In this document: piece by piece, positions 19,392 through 29,471 of the stretch
Numbering within the stretch: the stretch's first letter is position 1
Layout: each line of letters begins with the position of its first letter
NCBI RefSeq assembly: GCF_024205745.1
Contig: NZ_CP073117.1
Location: 1,674,001 to 1,738,000 of the forward strand
From: Neisseria subflava
GTDB lineage: Bacteria; Pseudomonadota; Gammaproteobacteria; Burkholderiales; Neisseriaceae
DNA length: 64,000 nucleotides
Reading direction: 5' to 3'
Translations under genes and position numbers: made by a program
Notes under the pieces: model-generated
The model's database searches: none
Told to the model about the DNA's origin: nothing
Seen by the model: the letters and a program-made list of their open reading frames with translations, nothing else

Positions 19392-19459
19392 GTGTCTCGG
19401 CAACTTGGGTGCGGTCAGTTTAGAGTGTCAGCCGCACCGGAAATGTCATTCCGTCAAGA

Positions 19460-20152
19460 TTATTTGTCGTCGTTAGCCAAAACGAAGCGGTAAATAGCCG
19501 CGCCAACTGCTGCGCCGGCAATAGGAGCCAACCAGAACAACCACAGTTGTTCAACAGCCCAGCCGCCTTGGAACAAGGCAACACCGGTAGAACGTGCAGG
19601 GTTAACGGAAGTATTGGTTACAGGAATACTGATCAAGTGAATCAGGGTCAGACCTAGGCCGATGGCGATAGGAGCGAAGCCGGCCGGAGCCAGTTTGTCG
19701 GTAGGACCCATGATGATGATCAGGAAGAATGCGGTCAGTACGAATTCGATCAGCAAAGCCGCCATCATGTCGTAACCGTTAGGAGAGTGCTCGCCGAAAC
19801 CGTTGCTGGCAAAGCCGGAAGCAACAGCATCAAAACCGGTTTTACCGGAAGCAATCAGATACAGAACGCCAGCAGCAATCGCACCGATCACTTGGGATAC
19901 GATGTAAGGCAACAAGTCTTTACCGTTGAAACGGCCGCCGATGAAAAGGCCGACGGAAACGGCAGGGTTGAAGTGGCCGCCGGAAATGTGGCCGACAGCG
20001 TAAGCCATGGTCAGTACGGTCAAACCGAATGCTAAAGCGACACCGGTAAAGCCAATGCCAAGTTCTGGGTAAGCTGCTGCCAAAACCGCGCTGCCGCAGC
20101 CGCCGAATACCAGCCAGAAAGTGCCGAAAAATTCTGCAAAATATTTTTTCAT
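19460..20152 (-). CDS. aqpZ: aquaporin Z
   Basis: A water channel of 230 residues with six membrane helices and two half-helices carrying the NPA boxes, HFNPAVS near 62 and VNPARS near 185. The residue pattern near the second NPA (VNPARSTG) fits a water-selective channel. It stands alone. The 337 bases upstream hold a few DUS copies and no gene. Confidence 0.95.
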   Translation of the reverse strand: MKKYFAEFFGTFWLVFGGCGSAVLAAAYPELGIGFTGVALAFGLTVLTMAYAVGHISGGHFNPAVSVGLFIGGRFNGKDLLPYIVSQVIGAIAAGVLYLIASGKTGFDAVASGFASNGFGEHSPNGYDMMAALLIEFVLTAFFLIIIMGPTDKLAPAGFAPIAIGLGLTLIHLISIPVTNTSVNPARSTGVALFQGGWAVEQLWLFWLAPIAGAAVGAAIYRFVLANDDK

Positions 20153-20441
20153 TTGTTTTTCCTCGTAAAGGGTGGGGTGTTGCCGAAGGCATGAATCATA
20201 ATAATATTGTTTCTAATCGAAAAATGGATTTATCTGTTTTTTCCGGTCTTGACAAAAGGCCGTCTGAAAATGGCGACAAATGAATAGGGATATATCTGGC
20301 AGGTCGAGTTTTGTTATTGAGGCTGGGTTTATTTAATAGCGAGGCAAATGCCGTTAATGCAAAAGCATTTGATTTTGTAGGTAATATTATTTACAGATTA
20401 TTAATTTGATCAAAATCTCTGAACCCATTATCTGATTTAAA

Positions 20442-20471
20442 AAGGCCGTCTGAAAGTTTTCAGACGGCCTT
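20442..20471 (-). terminator. inverted AG-DUS terminator after ftsK
   Basis: Two DUS copies face each other around AAGTTT, 19 bases after the ftsK stop. Confidence 0.8.
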
Positions 20472-20489
20472 GATTTAAGCGAGGATAAA

Positions 20490-23400
20490 TTAATCCAGAT
20501 GGTCGCTGCTTTGCGCCAAGATGGTGCGGTTGCCGTTGTTTTCCGCCGGGGAAACAATACCGTCGGCTTCCATTTGGTCAATCAGGCGGGCGGCGCGGTT
20601 GTAGCCGATGCGCAGTTGGCGTTGGATATTGGAAATGCTGGCCTTACGCGATTTTAAGACAACGGAAACGGCTTCGTCATACATAGGGTCGAGGTCGCTG
20701 TCGTTGCTACGGCTGGTGCCGGTAAAGTCTTCAGTGGAACCGCTGCTCAAAATATCGTCGATATAGTCAGGTGCGCTGAATTGTTTCAAGTATTCCACGA
20801 CGCGGTGTACTTCGTTGTCTGATGCGAATGCGCCGTGTACGCGTTGCGGATAGACGATGCCGGGCGGCAGGAACAGCATATCGCCTTGGCCGAGCAGATT
20901 TTCCGCACCCATTTGGTCAAGAATCGTGCGGCTGTCGATTTTACTGGACACTTGGAAAGCAATGCGTGTCGGAATATTGGCTTTAATCAGGCCGGTAATG
21001 ACATCCACGCTTGGGCGTTGAGTGGCAAGAATCAAATGGATGCCGGCTGCACGGGCTTTTTGGGCAAGACGGGCAATCAGTTCTTCAATTTTCTTGCCTG
21101 CAGTCATCATCAAGTCGGCAAACTCATCTACCACGACCACGATAAATGGCAGTTTCTCCAATGGTTCAGGATTTTCAGGCGTGAGGCTGAACGGGCTGCC
21201 GATTTTTTCGCCACGCGCGGCGGCTTCGGCAATTTTTTGGTTGAAACCGGCAAGGTTGCGCACGCCCATAAAGCTCATCAGGCGGTAGCGTTTTTCCATT
21301 TCGTTGACGCACCAGTTCAGGGCGTTTGCTGCCAGCTTCATATCGGTCACGACAGGGGCAAGCAGGTGCGGAATGCCTTCGTAAATGCTCAGCTCCAGCA
21401 TTTTCGGGTCAATCATAATCATGCGCACGTCTTCCGGCGTTGCTTTGAAGAGCATGGACAGAATCATGGCGTTCACGCCTACGGATTTACCCGAACCGGT
21501 TGTACCGGCAACCAGCAGATGCGGCGCTTTGGCCAAGTCAGTCACAACAGGCTGGCCGGTAATGTCTTGGCCGAGCGCGAGGGTCAGTTTGGATTTGGAT
21601 TCGGTAAACGCAGGCGAATTGAAGATTTCGCTCAAGCGGATCATTTGGCGTTTCGGATTAGGCAATTCCAAGCCCATGCAGGTTTTGCCGGGGATGGTTT
21701 CCACCACGCGGATGGAAGCCACGCCAAGCGAGCGCGCCAAGTCTTTTTCAAGGTTCAAAACGGCACTGCCGCGCACGCCGACATCAGGTTCGATTTCGTA
21801 GCGCGTAATGACCGGGCCGGAATAGGAGTCCATCACTTTGACTTTGACTTTGAACTCCGCCAGTTTTTCTTCGATGGTAATGCTGTTTTCCAGCAACTGT
21901 TCTTCAGTTTGCGAGGCGCTTGGGTCAAACTGCGGCGGCAGAAGCAGAGCGGTAGTCGGCAGGTATGCCTCGGTAAGTGTTGCCGAAGTTGGAATAGCTA
22001 TGCTTGGTGTATTCTCTTGAATGCTTGGTTCTACGGTTTGAACAGGCGTTTCAACGACTGTTTGTGTATATTCAGACGGCCTTGCGATTGTTTCAACAGA
22101 TTCAACGGGTTCAATAGGTTCAACCGCTTGAATAGCTTCTGCTTCCGGTTGTACAGTTGCTTCCGGCTCACTATCAAACTCTGTTTCTTCGACGGCAGAT
22201 TCACTGATTAAATAATCGTGGATACTGCGTTCAGGCTGATTGCTGACGTGCGCATTGACTTGTGCATCAAAAATCGGCACTTGGATTTTATGTTCAAAAG
22301 TAGGCGGCTCGGGGATATCAATCGGCGCAATCGAGGTTTGGAAAACAGGCGGCTCGGGAATATCGGTTTTAGCCATAGGGACAACCGGTACGGCAGGCGG
22401 CTCGACTACGGTTGCGTTTGGTGCGGCAGGTCGGGAGATATAAGAGGATTTTTTAACAGGCATAGCCGGTTTCGGACGGGACGGCGTTGCCGGTGCGGTA
22501 GGTTGTGGTGCAACAGCTTCCGTGGCAGCTTGTTTACGTGCCCATCTTTCGGCGGCCGCTTCGGTATGGCGAACTTGACGGCGCAGGCTGGCAGGACGGC
22601 TGATTTGTCCCAAGTTGGCCAGAATTTCGTCATTTTCGATGGTGCGCGGAGAGTAATCGCGCAAAGGGGCGACGGCCGCGGCCAGTTTGTGGCGTGCGGC
22701 GGTACGGCGGGCAAGGTTGTCGTGAATATCTTTCGCTTGGATTTCAGAAGGGAATGCCTGCATGGAAGTATAGGGGAGGATGGCTTCTTTTTCGGCAGTT
22801 CTTAAGGCCGTCTGAACGGTTTCGATATGCGGCGCATTGGCTTCTGCCACGCGGACATTATTGGCGCGCGCTAAAGCACGTTCGCGTGTGCGGCGCAAGA
22901 TAGGGTCGTTGTAGTCGATGATTTCCATGCCTGTCATCGGCAGGGATGAGGCGCGCAATAATGGAGTTTCGACTTCGTCTTTGTAAATCGGCGCATTTTT
23001 TTCGGCCAGATACTCGTTCCATTCTTCAACCGCAGCTTCATGCAGGGAACGGGTGGCTTCTTCTAATGTGATTTCTTCAAAATTGCTGTTTTGCACCAAA
23101 GACGGGCTGTATTCGGGCGTTTCCATTTGTGCAAACGGCGTGATTTTGGGAATACGTTCCGGTTTGGCAGATTTGCGGGTTTTAGGCGCAATTTTGATTT
23201 CTTCTTCGGCAGCTGCGATGTGTTCCGGCTCTTCGGCAACTGGCTCTGTTGTGTGCTCTTCTTCTGTTTCGGCGCGTTGCATTTTATTGTGTTCGAGCGC
23301 GGAAAGCAGGCGGATGCGGGCGATTTTATGGTTGTCGGCAGTTCGCTTGTTCATGCTGAACAAACGTTTCAGGCTCTCCAGTTGGTCGGAAAAACCGACC

Positions 23401-23543
23401 GGGCTGTTTTCTTCGTTTATTTCTTGTTCGTCGCCACTGAGTCGGGCCAATTCTTGGCGCCACTTTTGCTCTTGTTTCTGGCGCCACCAGAACAAGCCGG
23501 CTATGACAGCCAGCAGAATTAAAGCCAATATTGTCCAAAGCAT
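20490..23543 (-). CDS. ftsK: FtsK/SpoIIIE-type DNA translocase with one membrane helix
   Basis: A DNA pump that moves chromosome ends at division. The 1017 residues have a single N-terminal membrane helix (about 3-20), where classic FtsK has four, then a long Pro/Glu/Val-rich linker (about 30-560), a RecA-like motor with Walker [11 protein letters not shown] near 683 and DEFADLMM, and a C-terminal winged-helix gamma domain (from about 945) that reads KOPS-type sites. Neisseria often have a second, four-helix FtsK elsewhere; I recall but cannot check that. A DUS lies in the linker-coding part. Confidence 0.92.
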   Translation of the reverse strand: MLWTILALILLAVIAGLFWWRQKQEQKWRQELARLSGDEQEINEENSPVGFSDQLESLKRLFSMNKRTADNHKIARIRLLSALEHNKMQRAETEEEHTTEPVAEEPEHIAAAEEEIKIAPKTRKSAKPERIPKITPFAQMETPEYSPSLVQNSNFEEITLEEATRSLHEAAVEEWNEYLAEKNAPIYKDEVETPLLRASSLPMTGMEIIDYNDPILRRTRERALARANNVRVAEANAPHIETVQTALRTAEKEAILPYTSMQAFPSEIQAKDIHDNLARRTAARHKLAAAVAPLRDYSPRTIENDEILANLGQISRPASLRRQVRHTEAAAERWARKQAATEAVAPQPTAPATPSRPKPAMPVKKSSYISRPAAPNATVVEPPAVPVVPMAKTDIPEPPVFQTSIAPIDIPEPPTFEHKIQVPIFDAQVNAHVSNQPERSIHDYLISESAVEETEFDSEPEATVQPEAEAIQAVEPIEPVESVETIARPSEYTQTVVETPVQTVEPSIQENTPSIAIPTSATLTEAYLPTTALLLPPQFDPSASQTEEQLLENSITIEEKLAEFKVKVKVMDSYSGPVITRYEIEPDVGVRGSAVLNLEKDLARSLGVASIRVVETIPGKTCMGLELPNPKRQMIRLSEIFNSPAFTESKSKLTLALGQDITGQPVVTDLAKAPHLLVAGTTGSGKSVGVNAMILSMLFKATPEDVRMIMIDPKMLELSIYEGIPHLLAPVVTDMKLAANALNWCVNEMEKRYRLMSFMGVRNLAGFNQKIAEAAARGEKIGSPFSLTPENPEPLEKLPFIVVVVDEFADLMMTAGKKIEELIARLAQKARAAGIHLILATQRPSVDVITGLIKANIPTRIAFQVSSKIDSRTILDQMGAENLLGQGDMLFLPPGIVYPQRVHGAFASDNEVHRVVEYLKQFSAPDYIDDILSSGSTEDFTGTSRSNDSDLDPMYDEAVSVVLKSRKASISNIQRQLRIGYNRAARLIDQMEADGIVSPAENNGNRTILAQSSDHLD

Positions 23544-23704
23544 GCGTCCATCCCCTTAATTAAACGGCAAAGTCCGTTATTCTAACGCTTTTTTCGGGTA
23601 AACAAAACCAGCCGAAACAAGCTTTAACGGCAAAGGCAGACAGGATTGTCAAAGCTATGGCTTGAGACGCGTATAATAGGCCGTCTGAACATTTTGCGGA
23701 TGAG

Positions 23705-24385
23705 ATGATGATTTTTCAAAACGGATGGTTTCCCGTTGGTGTCGTGATGGCGGCATGGCCTGTGTTGCTGGTGATTTTTGCTTTGTGCGCAAAGCAGGCA
23801 TGGGTGTCGGTATCGCAGCATCGTTCCGCATTTTTGGTGGCTGCCGTGATGTTGCCGCTGGCTTGGAGTTTGAATGCTTCCCCGGAAAGCGGACAACTGG
23901 CCGGCATGAGCTATCATCTGCTTGCTTTAAACCTGACGGCTTTAATGCTGGGCACTTCTGTTGCGTTCTGCCTTGGCGTATTGTTTTTTCTTCCATATTT
24001 GTGGCTTTGGGGCGATTGGCATATGTTCCCCATTAATGCCTTGTCTGTATTGCTTCCGCCTTTGTTGGTGAACTTGGGTTTTCGCTATTGGGTGTCGCGT
24101 TTGCCTGCCAATATCTTTATCTTTATTTTTCTGAATGGTTTTTGGGCTGCGGCTGTCGGAATGGTGTTTACCGGCGTAATTTTGGTCGGTTTGTTGGACT
24201 GGGTGGATGTGTTTGATACATCGGTATTGTGGAAAACTGCCTTTCCTGTTTTCTTCTTAATCGCTTGGGCAGAGGCATTTTTGAGCGGTATTTCAACAGC
24301 CATTTTTATCGCGCTCAAGCCGCAATGGATTTGTACTTTCGATGACGACAGGTATTTGAAATCCGCGCCTAAGATTTGGCAATAA
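23705..24385 (+). CDS. membrane protein, COG3235 / CbiM-like
   Basis: A 226-residue protein, very hydrophobic, with about six or seven membrane helices. The pattern resembles the COG3235 membrane proteins, distantly like CbiM permeases for cobalt or nickel, but no ATPase or CbiN partner is nearby, so transport is not shown. The first half carries AWPVLLVIFALCAKQAW and the second FFLPYLWLWGDWHMF. A TATAAT at 23672 just before a DUS could be its -10 box. Confidence 0.7.
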   Translation: MMIFQNGWFPVGVVMAAWPVLLVIFALCAKQAWVSVSQHRSAFLVAAVMLPLAWSLNASPESGQLAGMSYHLLALNLTALMLGTSVAFCLGVLFFLPYLWLWGDWHMFPINALSVLLPPLLVNLGFRYWVSRLPANIFIFIFLNGFWAAAVGMVFTGVILVGLLDWVDVFDTSVLWKTAFPVFFLIAWAEAFLSGISTAIFIALKPQWICTFDDDRYLKSAPKIWQ

Positions 24386-24466
24386 GATATGAAGGTATCC
24401 TTGCTTGGTCTTCAGACGGCCTAAATGTCCGAATGACCTGTTTTTGAATTGAATTTTTAACTTGTT

Positions 24467-24826
24467 ATGTTTGCTTATATTTTTCCTATTGTTTGCGGTG
24501 CTGCTGTCGGAGCTGTATTGCGTTGGTTGTTTGGCTTGGTGCTGGTGTCTTCTGCGCCTTTTTCTATCGGTACATTGGCGGCAAACTGGCTGGGCGCGCT
24601 GCTGATTGGTGTGTTGGCGGAACTCTTAACCGATCCGCAATGGCGTTTGCTTTGGATTACCGGCTTTCTCGGCAGCTTGACCACATTTTCAAGTTTTTCA
24701 GTGGAGATGGTGGGTTTGATGCAGGCGCAACGTTGGGGCATGGCTGCGATGGCAAGCTGTCTGCATGTTTTTGGTTCGTTTGGTTTGACGGCGCTGGGGA
24801 TTAAATTGGCGCAGATTTGGAAGTAA
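24467..24826 (+). CDS. fluC: fluoride channel FluC (CrcB)
   Basis: A 119-residue fluoride exporter with four membrane helices that works as an inverted dimer. It has the conserved G-x-x-x-R start (GAAVGAVLRW), the N-containing helix AANWLGALLIGVLAE and the FLGSLTTFSSFS stretch with the Phe/Thr/Ser residues that line the pore and hold the central sodium. No fluoride riboswitch is evident in the 80 bases upstream. Confidence 0.93.
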   Translation: MFAYIFPIVCGAAVGAVLRWLFGLVLVSSAPFSIGTLAANWLGALLIGVLAELLTDPQWRLLWITGFLGSLTTFSSFSVEMVGLMQAQRWGMAAMASCLHVFGSFGLTALGIKLAQIWK

Positions 24827-24834
24827 ACAAAAAC

Positions 24835-24868
24835 AACAGGGTGCAAAATAGCACCCTGTTATTTTTTA
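24835..24868. terminator. Rho-independent terminator after fluC
   Basis: AACAGGGTGC pairs with GCACCCTGTT around AAAATA, followed by ATTTTTT. It lies between convergent genes. Confidence 0.9.
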
Positions 24869-24875
24869 TAGGCAT

Positions 24876-25502
24876 TTAATCAATGCCAATAGGTAAACAG
24901 ACAGTTTCTTGACAATAGGTTTTGCCGGATTCACTTAAGTGTGCCGGTTTGTAGGCGGCAAAGGTGTAGGTCAGGTCTGCGCGGAATGTGTCGGGATCGG
25001 CTTCGGCGGTGTCGCAGTTGAGGCCGGTGGGAATATCGAGGGCGACTTTCAGGCCGTCTGAATGATTGAGTTGGCGGCAGAGGACGGCGATTTCTGCTGG
25101 AAGCGCGCCGCTGAAGCCTGTGCCGAATATGCCTTCGATAATGAAGTCGTAGCCGTTTTTCAGACGGCCTTCCAGCTCTTGCTTGGTAATAAATTCAATA
25201 TGGGGCAAACCGTTAAGGCGTTCGCGATTGGTTTGAGCCAAGGGGGAGAGGTTTTCACCGAGTGAAAACAGAATATCGATATGCCAACCTTGCGCCTGCA
25301 TATATCTTGCCATGACTAGGCCGTCGCCGCCGTTGTTGCCTTTGCCACAAACGATCAGGGTGCGTCCGGCTTGAGGATGGCGCCGCATCAGGTCTTGCGC
25401 GGCAGAGCTGCCGGCGTTTTCCATCAGTTGGTCGAAGCTTGTGCCTTTATCGACGGCTGCTTGCTCGCGTTCACGCATTTGGGCGGCGGTATAGACTTTC
25501 AT
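24876..25502 (-). CDS. nnrE: NAD(P)H-hydrate epimerase NnrE
   Basis: Repairs damaged NAD(P)H by interconverting R and S hydrates. The 208-residue protein is the YjeF N-terminal domain alone, without the fused dehydratase NnrD of E. coli YjeF. It has CGKGNNGGDGLVMARY near 51-66 and the later EGIFGTGFSG and DIPTGLNCDT. It follows truB by 22 bases on the same strand. Two DUS copies lie in the coding sequence. Confidence 0.92.
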   Translation of the reverse strand: MKVYTAAQMREREQAAVDKGTSFDQLMENAGSSAAQDLMRRHPQAGRTLIVCGKGNNGGDGLVMARYMQAQGWHIDILFSLGENLSPLAQTNRERLNGLPHIEFITKQELEGRLKNGYDFIIEGIFGTGFSGALPAEIAVLCRQLNHSDGLKVALDIPTGLNCDTAEADPDTFRADLTYTFAAYKPAHLSESGKTYCQETVCLPIGID

Positions 25503-25524
25503 GATCGGCTCTCTTTGCAGGAAG

Positions 25525-26439
25525 TTATTTGTCGGTGGTATTCATCAGGCGCAAGGCTTTCAGACGGCCTATTTCTTTTTGATATTCGACCAGTCCGATA
25601 AATGCGCCGTCTCGGCTGTACACACGGATGGGCTGCTCGGCGGAAATGTCTTCGGTAAACTGGGGGCGCTGGCCGTGTTTGAGCATGGTAACGGCGTAGT
25701 CGTTTAACTCCAGTTTGGGGAAATGTTGCACCAAGACATCGCAAGGCAACAACAGGGCATCGCGTTCGGCTTCGTCCAATTCGGCCAAGGCTTCAAGCGT
25801 GTGGCTTTGGGCAATGGTAAATCCGGCGGTTTCGGTACGGCGCAGGGTGGTCAGGTGGGCGAATGTGCCGATGTGTTTGGCGATGTCTTCGCTGAGGGTG
25901 CGGATGTAAGTGCCCTTGCTGCAACGTACGTCTATCACAGCTTTGGGTGCATCAAACTCAGTGATATCAATGGAGTAAATCGTAATATCGCGCGCTTTGC
26001 GTTCGATAACGATGCCTTTGCGTGCGTATTCGTACAGCGGTTTGCCTTCGTGCTTGAGGGCGGAGAACATCGGCGGCACTTGGCGGATATCGCCTGTTAA
26101 CGCTTGGCAGGCCGTCTGAAATTCGGACAATGAAATATCGGCGCGTGCGGTGGCAACGATTTCACCTTCTGCATCGCCCGTACTGCTGGCTTCGCCCAGT
26201 TTCAGCGTGGCCGTATAGGCTTTGTCGGCATCAATCAGATATTGGGCGAACTTGGTCGCTTCGCCGAAGCAAACAGGCAAAAGCCCTGTGGCCAAAGGAT
26301 CGAGTACGCCGGTATGCCCGGCTTTTTCGGCACGGAACAAGCGTCGCGCTTTTTGCAGGGCTGTGTTGCTGGAAAGGCCTTCGGGTTTGTCGAGGAGAAG
26401 AACGCCGTTGACAGGGCGTTTGGTGGGTTTATTGGTCAT
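25525..26439 (-). CDS. truB: tRNA pseudouridine-55 synthase TruB
   Basis: Makes pseudouridine 55 in the T loop of tRNAs. The 304 residues show the motif AGHTGVLDPLATGLLPVC near 37-52 with the catalytic aspartate, KxYxA-like DKAYTATLKLG, the RCSKGTYIRTL stretch near 178 and a C-terminal PUA-like domain. Part of an rbfA-truB-nnrE row; rbfA-truB is a common pair. Confidence 0.97.
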   Translation of the reverse strand: MTNKPTKRPVNGVLLLDKPEGLSSNTALQKARRLFRAEKAGHTGVLDPLATGLLPVCFGEATKFAQYLIDADKAYTATLKLGEASSTGDAEGEIVATARADISLSEFQTACQALTGDIRQVPPMFSALKHEGKPLYEYARKGIVIERKARDITIYSIDITEFDAPKAVIDVRCSKGTYIRTLSEDIAKHIGTFAHLTTLRRTETAGFTIAQSHTLEALAELDEAERDALLLPCDVLVQHFPKLELNDYAVTMLKHGQRPQFTEDISAEQPIRVYSRDGAFIGLVEYQKEIGRLKALRLMNTTDK

Positions 26440-26462
26440 ATTAATTAGGGAATATTAATGTT

Positions 26463-26492
26463 CAGGCCGTCTGAAAGGGTTCAGACGGCCTG
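26463..26492 (-). terminator. inverted AG-DUS between rbfA and truB
   Basis: Two DUS copies face each other around AGGGT, just after the rbfA stop. It may reduce read-through into truB. Confidence 0.7.
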
Positions 26493-26506
26493 CGTGTTTT
26501 AATCAA

Positions 26507-26878
26507 TCAGTCTTCAACCGGTTTTTCCGCCGCCACTTGGTCGATCAGGCTAGAAATGCTCATGCCGCGTTCGAGTGATTCGTCGTATTTGAAGTGTAGT
26601 TCGGGCGTTTTGAAGAGTTTGATGCGTTTGGCCAATTCGCTGCGCAAATGGCCTTTGGCGTGTTCCAAAGCTTCTTCGGTAATGTCGCGTGTGCTGTCGT
26701 CGAGGACAGTGTAGAACACGGTGGCGTGGCTGTAGTCGCGGGTGACTTCTACTTCGTTAATGGTGATGAAGCCTGCGCGCGGGTCTTTCAGGCCGGTGCG
26801 GACGAGTTCGGCAAGTTCGCGCATGATTTGTTCTTTGACACGGTCTTGGCGGGCGTAGCCGCGTTGGGGTTTTCTCAT
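26507..26878 (-). CDS. rbfA: ribosome-binding factor A
   Basis: RbfA helps mature the 5' end of 16S rRNA in the small subunit and matters in the cold. The 123-residue KH-type protein has the start RVKEQIMRELAELV and the core DPRAGFITINEVEVTRDYSHATV near 34-56. It begins the rbfA-truB-nnrE row. Confidence 0.96.
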   Translation of the reverse strand: MRKPQRGYARQDRVKEQIMRELAELVRTGLKDPRAGFITINEVEVTRDYSHATVFYTVLDDSTRDITEEALEHAKGHLRSELAKRIKLFKTPELHFKYDESLERGMSISSLIDQVAAEKPVED

Positions 26879-26965
26879 GGTTTTCCTTGATGTATGGCAG
26901 GCTGTCGTTTTCAGACGGCCTGCGGTTTGGATTTTGAAAAGCTACCTATTATAACGGAGCACGGT

Positions 26966-28474
26966 TTATTGTGCTTGAACCGAGAAAGGCATATCGATTT
27001 TTTGCCATTGCGCGCTTTCGTAGTCCAGCGCATCGGCGATGAGGGGGTGTTGCTCCAGCCATTGTGCGCTGATGCGCAGGATAAAGCTGTGGTTGTTTTC
27101 ATCGACGCGAAGCTGGGTTTGCGGCGGCAAATCAAGCGGCAGGCGCGAGCGGCAGAAGAGGGCGGCCAGGCGCAGGGACAACACAGCACACCACATGATT
27201 TCGTTGCTGCCGATAATGTCCGCCATTTTCTTAAGGTCGCCGCGATGGCCGATAACCAGCTGCGCCAAAATGGTTTGCTCTTTGCGTGAGAAACCCGGCA
27301 TATCGGCGTTTTCGAGAATGTAGGCGGAGTGTTTGTGATAACCGGTATGGGCAATATCCAAACCGATTTCATGCAGACGGCCTGCGCGGCTGAGGTATTG
27401 GTTCCACAGGGCAAGCTCTTGAACGGTTACGTTTTTGGCGTGGCACAGGCTGTTCATAAAGGCTTGCGCGGTATCGGCAACCCGTTTGGCTTGGTTGAGG
27501 CTGACGTGGTAGCGTTTTTGGAATTCGGCCGTTGTCTGTTCGCGCATGTCGACATTGAGGCTGCGGCCGATTAAGTCGTAGAACACGCCGTCGCGGAGGG
27601 CGGCTTCGGTAACGGTCATTTTGGTTAGCGAGAGTTCTTCAAAAGCGGCCATCATCACGGCCAATCCGCCCGCAAAAACTTCGATGCGTTCGGGTTTGAG
27701 GTTTTCAAATTTGGCTTTTTTAACCGAACCGGCTTCGATAATCCTATCGGCAAGATAACGCATACCTTGGGCGGTAATGTCGGCTTCTTGCGGCAATTCG
27801 GCCGCCAAAACGTCGCGTATGGATTTTGCCGAACCGGACGTACCGATGGCGAAATCCCAACCGGTACGCTTCATCAGTTTGCTGATGCGCTGGATTTCGA
27901 TACGCGCGGCGGAAACGGCGGCTTGGAAATCTTTGGCGGTCACTTTGTTTTGGAAGAAGCGCATGCTGTACGTTACGCAGCCCAAAGGCAGGCTTTCTGT
28001 GATCAGCGGTTGCAAATCCGAGCCGATGACGAATTCGGTCGAGCCGCCGCCAATGTCGATAACCAGCATTTTGTCGCCTTTGGGCGGCAGGGTATGCACT
28101 ACGCCGGTGTAAATCAGACGCGCTTCTTCACGGCCGGCAATGACTTCGATGGGAAAACCCAGCGCCGCTTCGGCACGGGGCAGGAATTGGGCGATGTTTT
28201 TGGCGACGCGGAAAGTGTTGGTGGCCACCACGCGCACGTTTTCAGGCTGGAATCCGCGCAGGCGTTCGCCAAATTTCGCCAAACATTCCAAGGCTTGTTC
28301 TTGAGAGGCTTCGCTCAGGTTCTTTTGTTCGTCCAAGCCGGCGGCAAAGCGAACCATTTGTTTGAACGAGTCGATGACTTTCAGCTGGCCGTTGTTGTTT
28401 TCACAAATTTGCAGGCGGAAACTGTTGGAACCCAAGTCGACGGAGGCTAAAACGTTGGCGGGAGTGGTGGTCAT
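26966..28474 (-). CDS. ppx: exopolyphosphatase Ppx/GppA
   Basis: Removes phosphate from polyphosphate, or from pppGpp. The 502-residue protein has the actin-like phosphate motif ASVDLGSNSFRLQI near 10-23, a second DIGGGSTEFVIG near 142, and a C-terminal HD-type helical domain from about 310, matching the E. coli Ppx layout. It lies alone, divergent from the transglycosylase gene. Confidence 0.94.
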   Translation of the reverse strand: MTTTPANVLASVDLGSNSFRLQICENNNGQLKVIDSFKQMVRFAAGLDEQKNLSEASQEQALECLAKFGERLRGFQPENVRVVATNTFRVAKNIAQFLPRAEAALGFPIEVIAGREEARLIYTGVVHTLPPKGDKMLVIDIGGGSTEFVIGSDLQPLITESLPLGCVTYSMRFFQNKVTAKDFQAAVSAARIEIQRISKLMKRTGWDFAIGTSGSAKSIRDVLAAELPQEADITAQGMRYLADRIIEAGSVKKAKFENLKPERIEVFAGGLAVMMAAFEELSLTKMTVTEAALRDGVFYDLIGRSLNVDMREQTTAEFQKRYHVSLNQAKRVADTAQAFMNSLCHAKNVTVQELALWNQYLSRAGRLHEIGLDIAHTGYHKHSAYILENADMPGFSRKEQTILAQLVIGHRGDLKKMADIIGSNEIMWCAVLSLRLAALFCRSRLPLDLPPQTQLRVDENNHSFILRISAQWLEQHPLIADALDYESAQWQKIDMPFSVQAQ

Positions 28475-28550
28475 AAAAAATACCGTTGATTAGAAAAACC
28501 TAAATGTTACTTGAGGCGGTATCACTTGACAATAAAAGCTATACAGCTCT

Positions 28551-28580
28551 TTGATTCTGCTCATAGATGTATTTTATAAT
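28551..28580 (+). promoter_or_regulatory. sigma-70-like promoter of the transglycosylase gene
   Basis: TTGATT, an 18-base spacer and TATAAT lie about 70 bases before the ATG at 28647. An inverted DUS hairpin (28603-28631) falls between this promoter and the start. Confidence 0.45.
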
Positions 28581-28646
28581 GCCGATTTTAAGCCAATATA
28601 TCAAAGGCCGTCTGAACTTTTCAGACGGCCTAAAAAGAGAAAACAC

Positions 28647-29270
28647 ATGAAATCGGAAAACCAAGATTCCTTATTTTTATCGCGCCGCCGCCTGTTGCAA
28701 GTCGGCGGAGCCATGCTTTTGACACCTGCGACCGCATGGGCGGGGGCGCAACGTGAAGAAACGCTGGCCGATGATGTGGCTTCCGTAATGCGCAGTTCGA
28801 TTAATAGCGCCAGCCCAGCGCGGCTGGTGTTTGCCGATTTGAGGGAAGGGGAACGTTGGTTGGCAGCGATGTCTTCCCGATTGGCACGCTTTATTCCCGA
28901 TGAGGGCGAGCGTCGCCGCCTGTTGGTTAATATTCAATACGAAAGCAGTCGTGCCGGCCTCAACACTCAAGTGATTTTGGGTTTGATTGAAGTGGAAAGC
29001 GCGTTTCGCCAATATGCGATTAGCGGCGTGGGCGCGCGCGGTTTGATGCAGGTGATGCCGTTTTGGAAAAGTTATATCGGTAATCCGTCGCACAACCTTT
29101 TCGACATCCGCACCAATTTGCGCTATGGCTGCACCATTCTGCGCCATTACAATAATATCGAAAAAGGCAATATTGTCCGCGCTTTGGCAAGGTTTAACGG
29201 CAGTTTGGGCAGTAATAAATATCCGAACGCCGTGTTAGGTGCGTGGCGAAATAGATGGCAGTGGGGTTGA
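28647..29270 (+). CDS. lytic transglycosylase, SLT domain
   Basis: Cleaves peptidoglycan strands with formation of anhydromuramic ends. The 207-residue protein has a twin-arginine-like signal (SRRRLLQVGGAML) and a C-terminal SLT domain from about residue 90: catalytic glutamate in GLIEVESAFRQYA, then GARGLMQVMP and the tyrosine-containing NLRYGC. The ATG at 28647 was chosen because AAAAAGAGAA lies upstream and it gives a complete signal peptide; the open frame extends further back without a ribosome site. Confidence 0.9.
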   Translation: MKSENQDSLFLSRRRLLQVGGAMLLTPATAWAGAQREETLADDVASVMRSSINSASPARLVFADLREGERWLAAMSSRLARFIPDEGERRRLLVNIQYESSRAGLNTQVILGLIEVESAFRQYAISGVGARGLMQVMPFWKSYIGNPSHNLFDIRTNLRYGCTILRHYNNIEKGNIVRALARFNGSLGSNKYPNAVLGAWRNRWQWG

Positions 29271-29471
29271 TTCGGGATAAATGGGATAGGGTAGATCTTG
29301 CGTGACGTTGGTTTCTGTTGAAACTGTTTTATATCGATAAAACAGGTTTGCGATAAATGGCTTGCGATTTGACCCCATGCAATTCCTTTGAATCCTGTAT
29401 AATCAGAGAATCTGTTAATTCACACTTTCAGACGGCCTTTCGCAAACTTAAGGCCGTCTGAAACATTATTT

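Noticed and set aside
24386-24466. Fluoride riboswitch before fluC
   Set aside because: The 80-base gap lacks the expected pseudoknot pattern by eye and contains a DUS.
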